The position numbers and the translations under genes were made by a program. A stretch of 30,000 bases of DNA from Diaphorobacter limosus (lineage in GTDB: Bacteria; Pseudomonadota; Gammaproteobacteria; Burkholderiales; Burkholderiaceae_C). The stretch covers positions 1-30,000 of the forward strand of contig NZ_CP136921.1 of assembly GCF_033100095.1 (NCBI RefSeq). The letters run 5' to 3'. Below are positions 1 through 5,974 of the stretch, in pieces (the first letter of the stretch is position 1; every line of letters starts with the position of its first letter). The notes below the pieces were generated by a model. That model was not told where the DNA came from. It made no database searches and saw nothing but the letters and a program-made list of their open reading frames with translations.

Positions 1-390
1 ATCGGCCTGGTGCGCTCGCTGTCCATCGACCCCATCGTCGTGCGGCAGAACTGGCTCGATGCCTACGACTACACGACCGACAAAGGCGCGGTCGTGCTCA
101 ACGAGTACGCCCGCACTAATGACCCGTTCGCGCGCATCGGCAAGGAGTCGGTGACGGTGCAGATCACCAGCGTGACCCGCGCCAGCGACACGTCTTTCAA
201 CGTGCGCTGGACGGAGACGCGCTTCGTCAACGGGGCGCTGGATCGCACCGAACGCTGGAACGCGGTGATTTCCACGGTGCTGCAAGCCCCGCGCACCGAG
301 CAACGCCTGCGCAAGAACCCCCTGGGCATCTACGTCAACGGCCTGTCGTGGAGCCGTGAACTGGAAGCGAACGAAGGAGCAAAACCATGA
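1..390 (+). CDS. trbF: Conjugal transfer protein TrbF (VirB8-like), C-terminal part
   Basis: Open from the first base with no start in the window, so this is the last 129 residues of a longer protein. TrbF is the VirB8 counterpart of IncP/Tn4371-type type IV secretion systems. It is an inner-membrane protein whose periplasmic domain helps build the mating channel. Visible features fit the end of a VirB8 periplasmic domain: a DYTTDKGA stretch, a VTVQITSVTR strand, then RWTETRF and the closing LGIYVNGLSWSREL. The membrane segment would lie upstream of the window. Its TGA overlaps the next start in ATGA (387-390), so trbF and trbG are translationally coupled. The identification rests on recalled family similarity and on the trbG-trbI order that follows. 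Confidence 0.88.
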   Translation: MGLVRSLSIDPIVVRQNWLDAYDYTTDKGAVVLNEYARTNDPFARIGKESVTVQITSVTRASDTSFNVRWTETRFVNGALDRTERWNAVISTVLQAPRTEQRLRKNPLGIYVNGLSWSRELEANEGAKP

Positions 391-1373
391 ATGATCTTTT
401 CCGTAAATCCGTCTTGCCGATCATGCTGCTTGCCCTTGCGGGCTGCGCCACGCAGGGCAAGCCGCCACCGTCCATCTCGCTCGATGAGCCGGTGCGGGCC
501 CAGCCCCTGCCGGAGCCGCCCGCGCCCGTGGACGCTGTGGCCGTGCCGCAGGTGCTGCCGATGCCGGCGCAGTTGAAGCCGCTGGCCGATGGCGATGCCA
601 AGGCAGTACCGGAACCCGCCGATGAAACCGTGCGCGTGACCCGCGCCAACGCCGAGGCGCGCATTGCGCCCACGCGCGAGGGCTACGTCAATGCGATCCA
701 GGTGTGGCCTTTCACCGATGGCGCGCTTTACCAGATCTATGCGGCCGTGGGCCGTGTGACCGTGATCGCGCTCCAGCCGGGCGAGGAACTGGTGACGGTG
801 GCGGCGGGCGATACGGTGCGCTGGATCGTGGGCGACACGTCCAGCGGTTCCGGCGCTGACTTGCGCGTGAGCGTGATGGTCAAGCCGATCCGCTCGGGTC
901 TCAAGACCAATCTGGTCATCACCACCAGCCGGCGCACCTATCTACTGGAGCTGACCTCGACCGAGAAGACGTGGATGGCATCCGTGTCCTGGGAGTACCC
1001 GAAGGACAAGATGTTGGCCTTGCAGCGCCAGTCGCAGGCGGCCAGTGCCGCCGCGCCGGTCGATGCGGGCCTGTCGCTGGAGAAGATCCGCTTCCGCTAC
1101 GCGGTCAGCGGCAGCAATCCGCCGTGGAAGCCGCTGCGTGCCTTCGATGATGGCGAGAAGGTCTATATCCAGTTCCCGCCGGGCATCGCGCAGGGCGAAC
1201 TGCCGCCGCTGTTCGTCATCGGTGCGCAGGGCGACGGGCAACTGGTGAACTACCGCTTCCGCTCGCCGTACTACATCGTGGATCGCCTGTTCGGCGCGGC
1301 CGAGCTGCGCTTGGGCGGTGACAAGGGCGACGTGGTGCGGATCGAGCGCACAGACGGAATGCGGGGGAACTGA
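387..1373 (+). CDS. trbG: Conjugal transfer protein TrbG (VirB9-like lipoprotein)
   Basis: A 328-residue TrbG/VirB9/CagX-family protein, part of the outer-membrane core of the conjugative type IV secretion channel. The N terminus is a lipoprotein signal (basic start, hydrophobic run, lipobox LAGC with Cys20), followed by a proline-rich linker to about residue 60. The family domain follows, beginning near VNAIQVWPFTDGALYQIYA, with GDTVRWIVGD in the middle and a second beta-rich section from about residue 225 (IRFRYAV, PLRAFDDGEKVYIQFP) that ends in VVRIERTDG. The AAGGAG at 374-379 lies 7 bases before the ATG at 387, which fixes the start. It overlaps trbF by 4 bases and is followed 2 bases later by trbI. 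Confidence 0.93.
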   Translation: MNDLFRKSVLPIMLLALAGCATQGKPPPSISLDEPVRAQPLPEPPAPVDAVAVPQVLPMPAQLKPLADGDAKAVPEPADETVRVTRANAEARIAPTREGYVNAIQVWPFTDGALYQIYAAVGRVTVIALQPGEELVTVAAGDTVRWIVGDTSSGSGADLRVSVMVKPIRSGLKTNLVITTSRRTYLLELTSTEKTWMASVSWEYPKDKMLALQRQSQAASAAAPVDAGLSLEKIRFRYAVSGSNPPWKPLRAFDDGEKVYIQFPPGIAQGELPPLFVIGAQGDGQLVNYRFRSPYYIVDRLFGAAELRLGGDKGDVVRIERTDGMRGN

Positions 1374-1375
1374 CG

Positions 1376-2641
1376 ATGAGCCAGGACGATTCCCCTGATC
1401 TTGCACCGCAAACGGGCAAGGTCGCGCCCGAGGCGGTGGCGCTGCGCGCCCAGCCGCACCCGGTCACGCGCCTGAACCGGCGCACCTTGGCCATGCTCAC
1501 CGGCGGCCTGTCGGTCGCCGTGCTCGGGGCCACGATCTGGTCGTTGCAGCCGCATCGACGCGGTGCGGGCGAGCAGACCGAGCTGTACAACGTGGATCGC
1601 GTGTCGAAGTCCGAAGGGCTGGACGGCCTGCCGTCGGATTACTCCAAGCTGCCGAAGGTGCCGGAGCTGGGGCCGCCGCTGCCGGGCGACCTTGGCCCAG
1701 CCATCGTGAAGTCGCAGCAACCGATGGCGCCGACGTATGCGCCACCGGGCCACGACCCGGAGGATGCACAGCGCAAGGAGGCCGAAGCAGCCGCAGCTTC
1801 TTCGGTGTTCTTCCGCTCGGGCACTCCCGGCAAGGGCGCAGCGCCAGGCACGGCGCAAGTCGCTGCGACTGGCTCGGCATCAGGCTTGGCGGGCTTCGAC
1901 CCGCTGGCCGCTGGCCCGGCCTCGACGGCGGCCCAGCCCGCCGACCCGACCGCCGTGCAGAACCGGCAAGACCAGAAAGAGGCGTTCCTGAAAGGCGGTT
2001 CTACGGAAACCCGTAATTCCGGCAATCTGCAAATGCCGTCCTCGCCGTACCAGGTCATGGCCGGGACGGTGATCGCCGGAGCATTGGTGACGGGCATCAA
2101 GTCGGATTTGCCGGGCGACGTGATCGCCACGGTGACGGAGCCGGTCTATGACACGGCCACGGGCAAGTTCCTGCTGATCCCGCAGGGCTCGCGCATCCTG
2201 GGCAAGTACAACAGCCAGGTGAGCTACGGGCAAAGCCGCGTGCAGGTGGTGTGGAACCGCATCATCCTGCCAGACACGTCGTCGCTGAAGCTCGACAACC
2301 TGGCAGGCACCGATCCTGCCGGCTACGCCGGCCTGGAGGATGGTGTCGATTGGCACTGGGATCGCGTCTTTGCCGGCGCGGCGCTGACCACGTTGCTGGG
2401 CGTGGGCGCCGAGTTGGCCGCGCCGCAGAACCGGCAGGACGGCAACCGGGTCATCATCGCCGGGCGCGACAGCCTGCAAGACAGCGTGAACCAGGTCGGC
2501 CAGGAGATGACCCGGCGCAACATGAACATTCAGCCGACCTTGACCGAGCGGCCGGGCCTGCCGGTACGGATCATCGTGAACCGTGACTTGGTTTTGCGAC
2601 CGTACCAACCGATGTTTTTCCAGCGGGGAGCAATGCGATGA
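1376..2641 (+). CDS. trbI: Conjugal transfer protein TrbI (VirB10-like)
   Basis: A 421-residue TrbI/VirB10-family protein. VirB10 proteins span inner membrane and periplasm and insert into the outer membrane, so they carry energy information through the channel. Seen here are a cytoplasmic N terminus, a single membrane segment at about residues 37-57 (after NRRTLAM), and a long proline- and alanine-rich periplasmic linker. The conserved C-terminal beta-barrel domain runs from about residue 220 (YQVMAGTVIAGALVTGI, LPGDVIATVTEPVYD, LIPQGSRILGKY, RVQVVWNRIILPD) and contains the helical segment FAGAALTTLLGVGAEL. The length is normal for the family. The stop overlaps the next ATG in ATGA (2638-2641), as expected inside the trb operon. 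Confidence 0.95.
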   Translation: MSQDDSPDLAPQTGKVAPEAVALRAQPHPVTRLNRRTLAMLTGGLSVAVLGATIWSLQPHRRGAGEQTELYNVDRVSKSEGLDGLPSDYSKLPKVPELGPPLPGDLGPAIVKSQQPMAPTYAPPGHDPEDAQRKEAEAAAASSVFFRSGTPGKGAAPGTAQVAATGSASGLAGFDPLAAGPASTAAQPADPTAVQNRQDQKEAFLKGGSTETRNSGNLQMPSSPYQVMAGTVIAGALVTGIKSDLPGDVIATVTEPVYDTATGKFLLIPQGSRILGKYNSQVSYGQSRVQVVWNRIILPDTSSLKLDNLAGTDPAGYAGLEDGVDWHWDRVFAGAALTTLLGVGAELAAPQNRQDGNRVIIAGRDSLQDSVNQVGQEMTRRNMNIQPTLTERPGLPVRIIVNRDLVLRPYQPMFFQRGAMR

Positions 2642-2916
2642 GCGCCGGTAGAAAGCTCCGTCTCGGCCCCTTGCCATCGAGCAGCAGCACAAAGCTGACC
2701 TTCGCCTGCCCAGCCAGTCTGAAAGCGGATCTTGATCGCTACGCCACCGTCCACTCGCAGGCGTATGGTGAAGCGGTTGATGCAGCGACGCTGATTCCGC
2801 ACATGCTTGAAGCCTTCATGGCTGGGGATCGGGGATTTAAGAGAGGGGCGGGCGCCAAGTTGCCGCCTTCACGCGCTCCCGCAACCAGTCCACCTGCGGA
2901 CTCGCTGCCGCGATAG
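2638..2916 (+). CDS. DUF2274 domain protein, last gene of the trb operon
   Basis: A 92-residue soluble protein. I recognise the DUF2274 pattern KLRLGPLP followed by KLTFACPASLKADLDRYA and EAVDAATLIPHMLEAFM. Small proteins of this family commonly follow trbI in Tn4371-like elements. The middle resembles a ribbon-helix-helix motif (a short strand, then ASLKADLDRYA and a second helix), so DNA binding is possible but unproven. The last 25 residues are proline/alanine-rich and look unstructured. It overlaps trbI by 4 bases and is followed 11 bases downstream by a strong terminator, which makes it the end of the operon. No function is known to me. Confidence 0.82.
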   Translation: MSAGRKLRLGPLPSSSSTKLTFACPASLKADLDRYATVHSQAYGEAVDAATLIPHMLEAFMAGDRGFKRGAGAKLPPSRAPATSPPADSLPR

Positions 2917-2926
2917 CCCTTGAAGC

Positions 2927-2956
2927 ACAAAACCCGCCATTGCTGACGGGTTTTGT
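2927..2956. terminator. Bidirectional rho-independent terminator
   Basis: A perfect 10-bp stem, ACAAAACCCG (2927-2936) pairing with CGGGTTTTGT (2947-2956), has a 10-base loop and is followed on the plus strand by TTGTTGG. On the minus strand the stem's own run of T residues gives a similar tail. It sits between the plus-strand trb operon ending at 2916 and the minus-strand gene ending at 2970. It can therefore end both convergent transcripts. Confidence 0.85.
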
Positions 2957-2969
2957 TTGTTGGAGCCAG

Positions 2970-3164
2970 TTAGGCGTCCGGGGCTTCAATCATCATCGGG
3001 TAGTGCCGATCCTTGCGCGGTACCCTGGCGGCGGCTTCGAGGCGTGCCTCCATCGCGGCATTCACGACCGGGATGCCCTTGAGCGAAAACTTGAAGACAC
3101 GACCAGCCGGCGCCGCTTTTGCAGGCGCTGCAGTCGGTTTGCGTTGCGTTTGTGTCTTGCTCAT
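2970..3164 (-). CDS. Small basic protein, second gene of an unknown two-gene module
   Basis: A 64-residue protein I do not recognise. Its first 25 residues are rich in Lys, Arg, Gln, Ala and Pro (KTQTQRKPT, then PAKAAPAG). A compact second half contains VFKFSLKGIPVVNAAMEARLEAAARVPRK and ends in Pro-Met-Met-Ile-Glu. The coding case is good: on the minus strand a strong Shine-Dalgarno AAGGGAG precedes the ATG by 7 bases, and the ATG overlaps the TGA of the 254-residue gene upstream as ATGA. The two are therefore co-translated. It lies just inside the end of the conjugative element. A small-partner role (antitoxin-like, or binding protein of its neighbour) is only a guess from size and arrangement. 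Confidence 0.68.
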   Translation of the reverse strand: MSKTQTQRKPTAAPAKAAPAGRVFKFSLKGIPVVNAAMEARLEAAARVPRKDRHYPMMIEAPDA

Positions 3165-3925
3165 GGATGGCTCCCTTCGGAGACTTTTCTACTCGCATAG
3201 GTTATCAGCTTTTGCCAAGACGTGCTGTGCGGGCTCAGATCGAAGGCCATTCGGCGCTGCGTGCCGTGTTCCGCCCACCAGGCTTCATCCAGGGCGATGA
3301 CGTCCTGCACGGTGGCGCAGTGGGCCAGGTGCGGGGTGTGTGCGGTTTCATCCGGCAGCAAGAGGGCATCGAAGCCGAACTTGGGCCAGACCTTGACACC
3401 GACATAGCGGGTGTTCCGGCCTTGGCCGTCCGCAGCGACCAGGGTGATGCGGCCCATCCCGGCCAGGTGTGCCGTGATGGCGCAGAGCGCAAAGGCGAGG
3501 GTGCCGAGGTGCGGCGGCGTTTGGTGCTCGCTGAGGTAGTAGTGGTCGATGTGCATGTCCTCGATGTAGAGGTCGATGGCATCGCCTTCGCGCTGGAACA
3601 CGCCGAGGCGGTTCTTGTGCCGACTTTCGATCAGCCGGTGATTGATGATGGTGAAGTACAGCCCAGGCGGCGCGTCATCCAGGGAGATCGATTTTTCGGC
3701 CTGCTGGTGGACGCGGCTGCCGTCGAAGATCGAGAACAGGTGTGCGAACTCGACCGTGGAGAAGGTGCCGAACGGTAGCTCGAAGCAGTCCGCCGGCACC
3801 AGGTCTACGCCGTCCAGCCGTACCCCGGTGCCTGTCAGATAGGTGCGGACGATGGGACTGGCCAGCAGTTGCTGGTGCAACGTCGCCAAGTGGGTCAAAT
3901 AGAAGTCGGAAGGGGGGAGTGGCAC
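3161..3925 (-). CDS. Unknown protein with weak GNAT-like motif, first gene of the module
   Basis: A 254-residue soluble protein with no signal peptide or membrane segment. I cannot assign a family. The stretch at about residues 167-187 (GQGRNTRYVGVKVWPKFGFDA) has the shape 'Asn...Tyr.Gly..Val-Trp-Pro-Lys-x-Gly-Phe-Asp', which resembles the end of some GNAT-fold acyltransferase-like domains. The Leu-rich helix before it (GTLAFALCAITAHLAGMG) fits the same idea. This is a suggestion, not a call. The only possible start near the front is GTG at 3923-3925, because an in-frame stop lies four codons upstream; no good Shine-Dalgarno is visible. It overlaps the 64-residue gene by 4 bases. It is transcribed toward the trb operon, away from the att site. 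Confidence 0.66.
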   Translation of the reverse strand: MPLPPSDFYLTHLATLHQQLLASPIVRTYLTGTGVRLDGVDLVPADCFELPFGTFSTVEFAHLFSIFDGSRVHQQAEKSISLDDAPPGLYFTIINHRLIESRHKNRLGVFQREGDAIDLYIEDMHIDHYYLSEHQTPPHLGTLAFALCAITAHLAGMGRITLVAADGQGRNTRYVGVKVWPKFGFDALLLPDETAHTPHLAHCATVQDVIALDEAWWAEHGTQRRMAFDLSPHSTSWQKLITYASRKVSEGSHP

Positions 3926-4216
3926 GAGTCTTGTTCAGTTTCACATGGCAGGAGAGGGTCACATGGGGGCCGCCTTGGACACTCGCTCCAGCATGCTCGG
4001 GCGTAGGTGTGTAGGTTGCCGGGGCGTGCCGCCGGAAGCCCTGGCGAGCGCCGTCCAAGTACGCTGCCACACACCGGGATATGCCTCAATTTGCGAGCCG
4101 TTTTCTTGGTGTAATTTTGGGGTAATCCCATCGCCAAACCATGCCAATCCACGCCCATGGTGCACTCCGGCGCATCGTGGCGTACGTGACATAAGTTGTT
4201 GTCGTTAAAGGGGAAA
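3926..4216. other. Gene-free terminal segment of the conjugative element
   Basis: I find no convincing gene in this stretch. Open frames exist on both strands but none has a ribosome site, a recognisable protein pattern or a partner gene. Toward the right the base composition shifts to more A+T. Two near-identical decamers (TTGGTGTAAT at 4108-4117, TTGGGGTAAT at 4119-4128) lie about 90 bases from the att core, and could be recombinase or excisionase arm sites. The promoter of the minus-strand two-gene module must also lie here, but I see no clear -35/-10 pair. Confidence 0.5.
4108..4128 (+). repeat. Tandem decamer repeat near the element end
   Basis: TTGGTGTAAT and TTGGGGTAAT match at 9 of 10 bases and recur with an 11-base period, close to one helical turn. 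Such phased repeats next to an att site are typical of arm-type binding sites for tyrosine recombinases or excisionases. The role is inferred from position only. Confidence 0.5.
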
Positions 4217-4224
4217 ATGAAAAA
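4217..4224 (-). other. Attachment site (att) core, Tn4371-type TTTTTCAT
   Basis: On the minus strand these bases read TTTTTCAT, the 8-base direct repeat I recall bounding Tn4371-family elements. The octamer is flanked by AAAGG at 4207-4211 and CCTTT at 4229-4233, an inverted repeat centred on 4220, inside the octamer. With four extra bases on each side the arms read GTCG-TT-AAAGG and CCTTTCGAC. A central crossover region with inverted core sites is the layout used by tyrosine recombinases. It lies between the last element gene and the intact chromosomal phoD gene. The partner copy would be beyond the left edge of the window, next to the integrase. Confidence 0.72.
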
Positions 4225-4374
4225 TTCGCCTTTCGACAAATCTTTCTAGCTTCACAATGGGCGTATGGGAAAAGTCGGCCTCGGCGGGGCGCGGCGCGGA
4301 CGCGGGTTTGCCGGTCATCTGCTTGCGTAGTCCTTGGGAGCGGGGCGCGCGAATGCGGCGCCGGGTGTCTGAAC
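4225..4374. other. Chromosomal flank between att site and phoD
   Basis: 150 bases with no gene and no terminator hairpin followed by a T tract. On the minus strand it is the 3' flank of phoD. Any terminator that once ended the phoD transcript may have been separated from it when the element inserted, but nothing in the sequence proves that. Confidence 0.4.
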
Positions 4375-5955
4375 TTAGTCGGGCTGGGGGCCGGCGCGAC
4401 CGTCCTCCACCACGAAACGGGCCAGAGTGTACGCGTCGCTTTCCGCGTCCAGTGGGTTGCGCAGGGCGCGCAGCTGGGTCGTCCAGTGTTCTGGCGTGAT
4501 GTCGCACAGGCCGTAGCCGCGCTCCTCGCTGCGCGCCAGCAGCACATGGGGGTTGCTGCGGCGCAGGGCGTCCAGCCTGTCCTGCGTGGTGCCGGCGCGC
4601 GAGCTGATCGAGGTGCCGCAGAACTCGCTGGCCAGGATGAGCCCTGCCTTGCCCGCCTCGGGCGGGGCCATCAGGTTGCAGACATAGTTCTGGTGGATGT
4701 CGCCACCCAGCACCACGGTGTTGCGCGGGGGCTGCTGCGCCAGGGCGTTCAGCAGGCGTGCACGTGCGGCCGGGTAGCCGTCCCAGCTGTCGGCGGGCAG
4801 CTGGCCCGAGGGGTAGTGGCGCGGCGAGAGCAGGGTCTGCTGCGCCAGCACGCTCCAGCGCGCGGCATGCTCGCGTCCATCCTGGGCCAGGCCCTGTTGC
4901 AGCCAGGCCTCCTGCTGCCAGCCGAGAAAGCTGCGCTGGGGGGCTGCCAGCTCGCTGCAGGCGCCCGGGTGCACGGAGCCGGCCGACCGGCTGCCGGGCG
5001 GGCGGCAGGCCTGCCGGTCGCGGTACTGGCGCGCATCCAGCATGTGCAGTCGGGCGAGCCGCCCCCAGGCCAGGCGCCGGTAGAGCTGCAGACCCTGAAA
5101 GCTGCTGGATACCAGGGCCGATGCGCGCAGCGGCATATGCTCGTAATAGGCCTGCCAGGCGGCGGCGCGCAGCGGTGGCCAGCGGGCGTCACCCAGGCCG
5201 TGGTTGCCGGCGTAGTCGTTCTGCACCTCATGGTCGTCCCAGGTCACCATCCAGGGCGCGCAGGCATGGGCGGCCTGCAGGTCGGGATCGCTCTTGTAGA
5301 GGGCGTAGCGCGCGCGGTAGTCGGCCAGGTTCTGCGGCAGCGGCAGGTCGTGCACGCGCGCCAGGCCGCTGGTGTCTTTGGGGCTGGGGTTCTCGTAGAT
5401 GTAGTCACCCAGGAACAGCACCAGATCCGGCTCGTCGGCGCAGGCGTGGCGCCAGGCGGCGTAGTAACCGTTCTCCCAGCGCTGGCATGAGGCGTAGACC
5501 AGGCGCAGCCGCGGCGCCAGTGCATCGGCGGCTGGGGCCGTGCGCGTGCGGCCGGTGCGGCTCACGGCGTCGCCCAGCATGAAGCGGTAGTGGTACCAGC
5601 GGCCCGGCTGCAGGCCCGTCACCTCCACATGCACGCTGTGCGCCAGCTCGGGCAGGGCGGTGGCCTGGCCCTGCTGCACGATGCGCTGGAACTGCGCGTC
5701 GTCCGCGACTTCCCAGCGCACGCTGAGCGGGCCGGCCCAGGGGGCGCCGGCATCGGCCGGGTGCTCGGGCAGCAGGCGCGACCAGAGCACCACGCCATCG
5801 GGCTGGGGCTCGCCGCTGGCCACACCCAGGCCGAAGGGGTCGTGGCGCAGCGGCTGCCGGGCCCAGGCCCAGCGCGGCAGCTGCGTGGCCGTGGCAGCCC
5901 AGACCGCCTGTTGCAGCAGCCGGCGGCGGCTGGTGGCCTGGGAGTGCCTGGGCAT
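4375..5955 (-). CDS. phoD: Tat-exported PhoD-family alkaline phosphatase / phosphodiesterase
   Basis: A 526-residue protein of the PhoD metallophosphatase family, which hydrolyses phosphate mono- and diesters outside the cytoplasm, usually with Fe and Ca as metals. The N terminus carries a twin-arginine signal, SRRRLLQ at residues 9-15, then a hydrophobic stretch. An N-terminal beta domain follows (FGLGVASGEP at about 41-50, VVLWSRL, ELAHSVHVEVTGLQPGRWYHYRF). The catalytic domain shows ASCQRW (155-160), LGDYIYE (182-188), WDDHEVQND (239-247) and VLGGDIHQN (415-423), the metal-binding motifs of the family. The length is normal. It starts 19 bases after the diguanylate cyclase gene and is probably cotranscribed with it. 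The substrate and any link to phosphate starvation cannot be read from the sequence. Confidence 0.9.
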   Translation of the reverse strand: MPRHSQATSRRRLLQQAVWAATATQLPRWAWARQPLRHDPFGLGVASGEPQPDGVVLWSRLLPEHPADAGAPWAGPLSVRWEVADDAQFQRIVQQGQATALPELAHSVHVEVTGLQPGRWYHYRFMLGDAVSRTGRTRTAPAADALAPRLRLVYASCQRWENGYYAAWRHACADEPDLVLFLGDYIYENPSPKDTSGLARVHDLPLPQNLADYRARYALYKSDPDLQAAHACAPWMVTWDDHEVQNDYAGNHGLGDARWPPLRAAAWQAYYEHMPLRASALVSSSFQGLQLYRRLAWGRLARLHMLDARQYRDRQACRPPGSRSAGSVHPGACSELAAPQRSFLGWQQEAWLQQGLAQDGREHAARWSVLAQQTLLSPRHYPSGQLPADSWDGYPAARARLLNALAQQPPRNTVVLGGDIHQNYVCNLMAPPEAGKAGLILASEFCGTSISSRAGTTQDRLDALRRSNPHVLLARSEERGYGLCDITPEHWTTQLRALRNPLDAESDAYTLARFVVEDGRAGPQPD

Positions 5956-5974
5956 GGAGCGTTTTGGGTGCCGC

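Noticed and set aside
3945..4208. Open frames in the terminal segment of the element as possible integrase or excisionase genes
   Set aside because: No ribosome site, no recombinase residues (Arg-His-Arg-Tyr) and no helix-turn-helix pattern; integrase genes of this family lie at the other end.
4201..4374. tRNA gene as insertion target
   Set aside because: No cloverleaf arms or GTTCGA-type T loop could be found near the att octamer; the insertion is intergenic.
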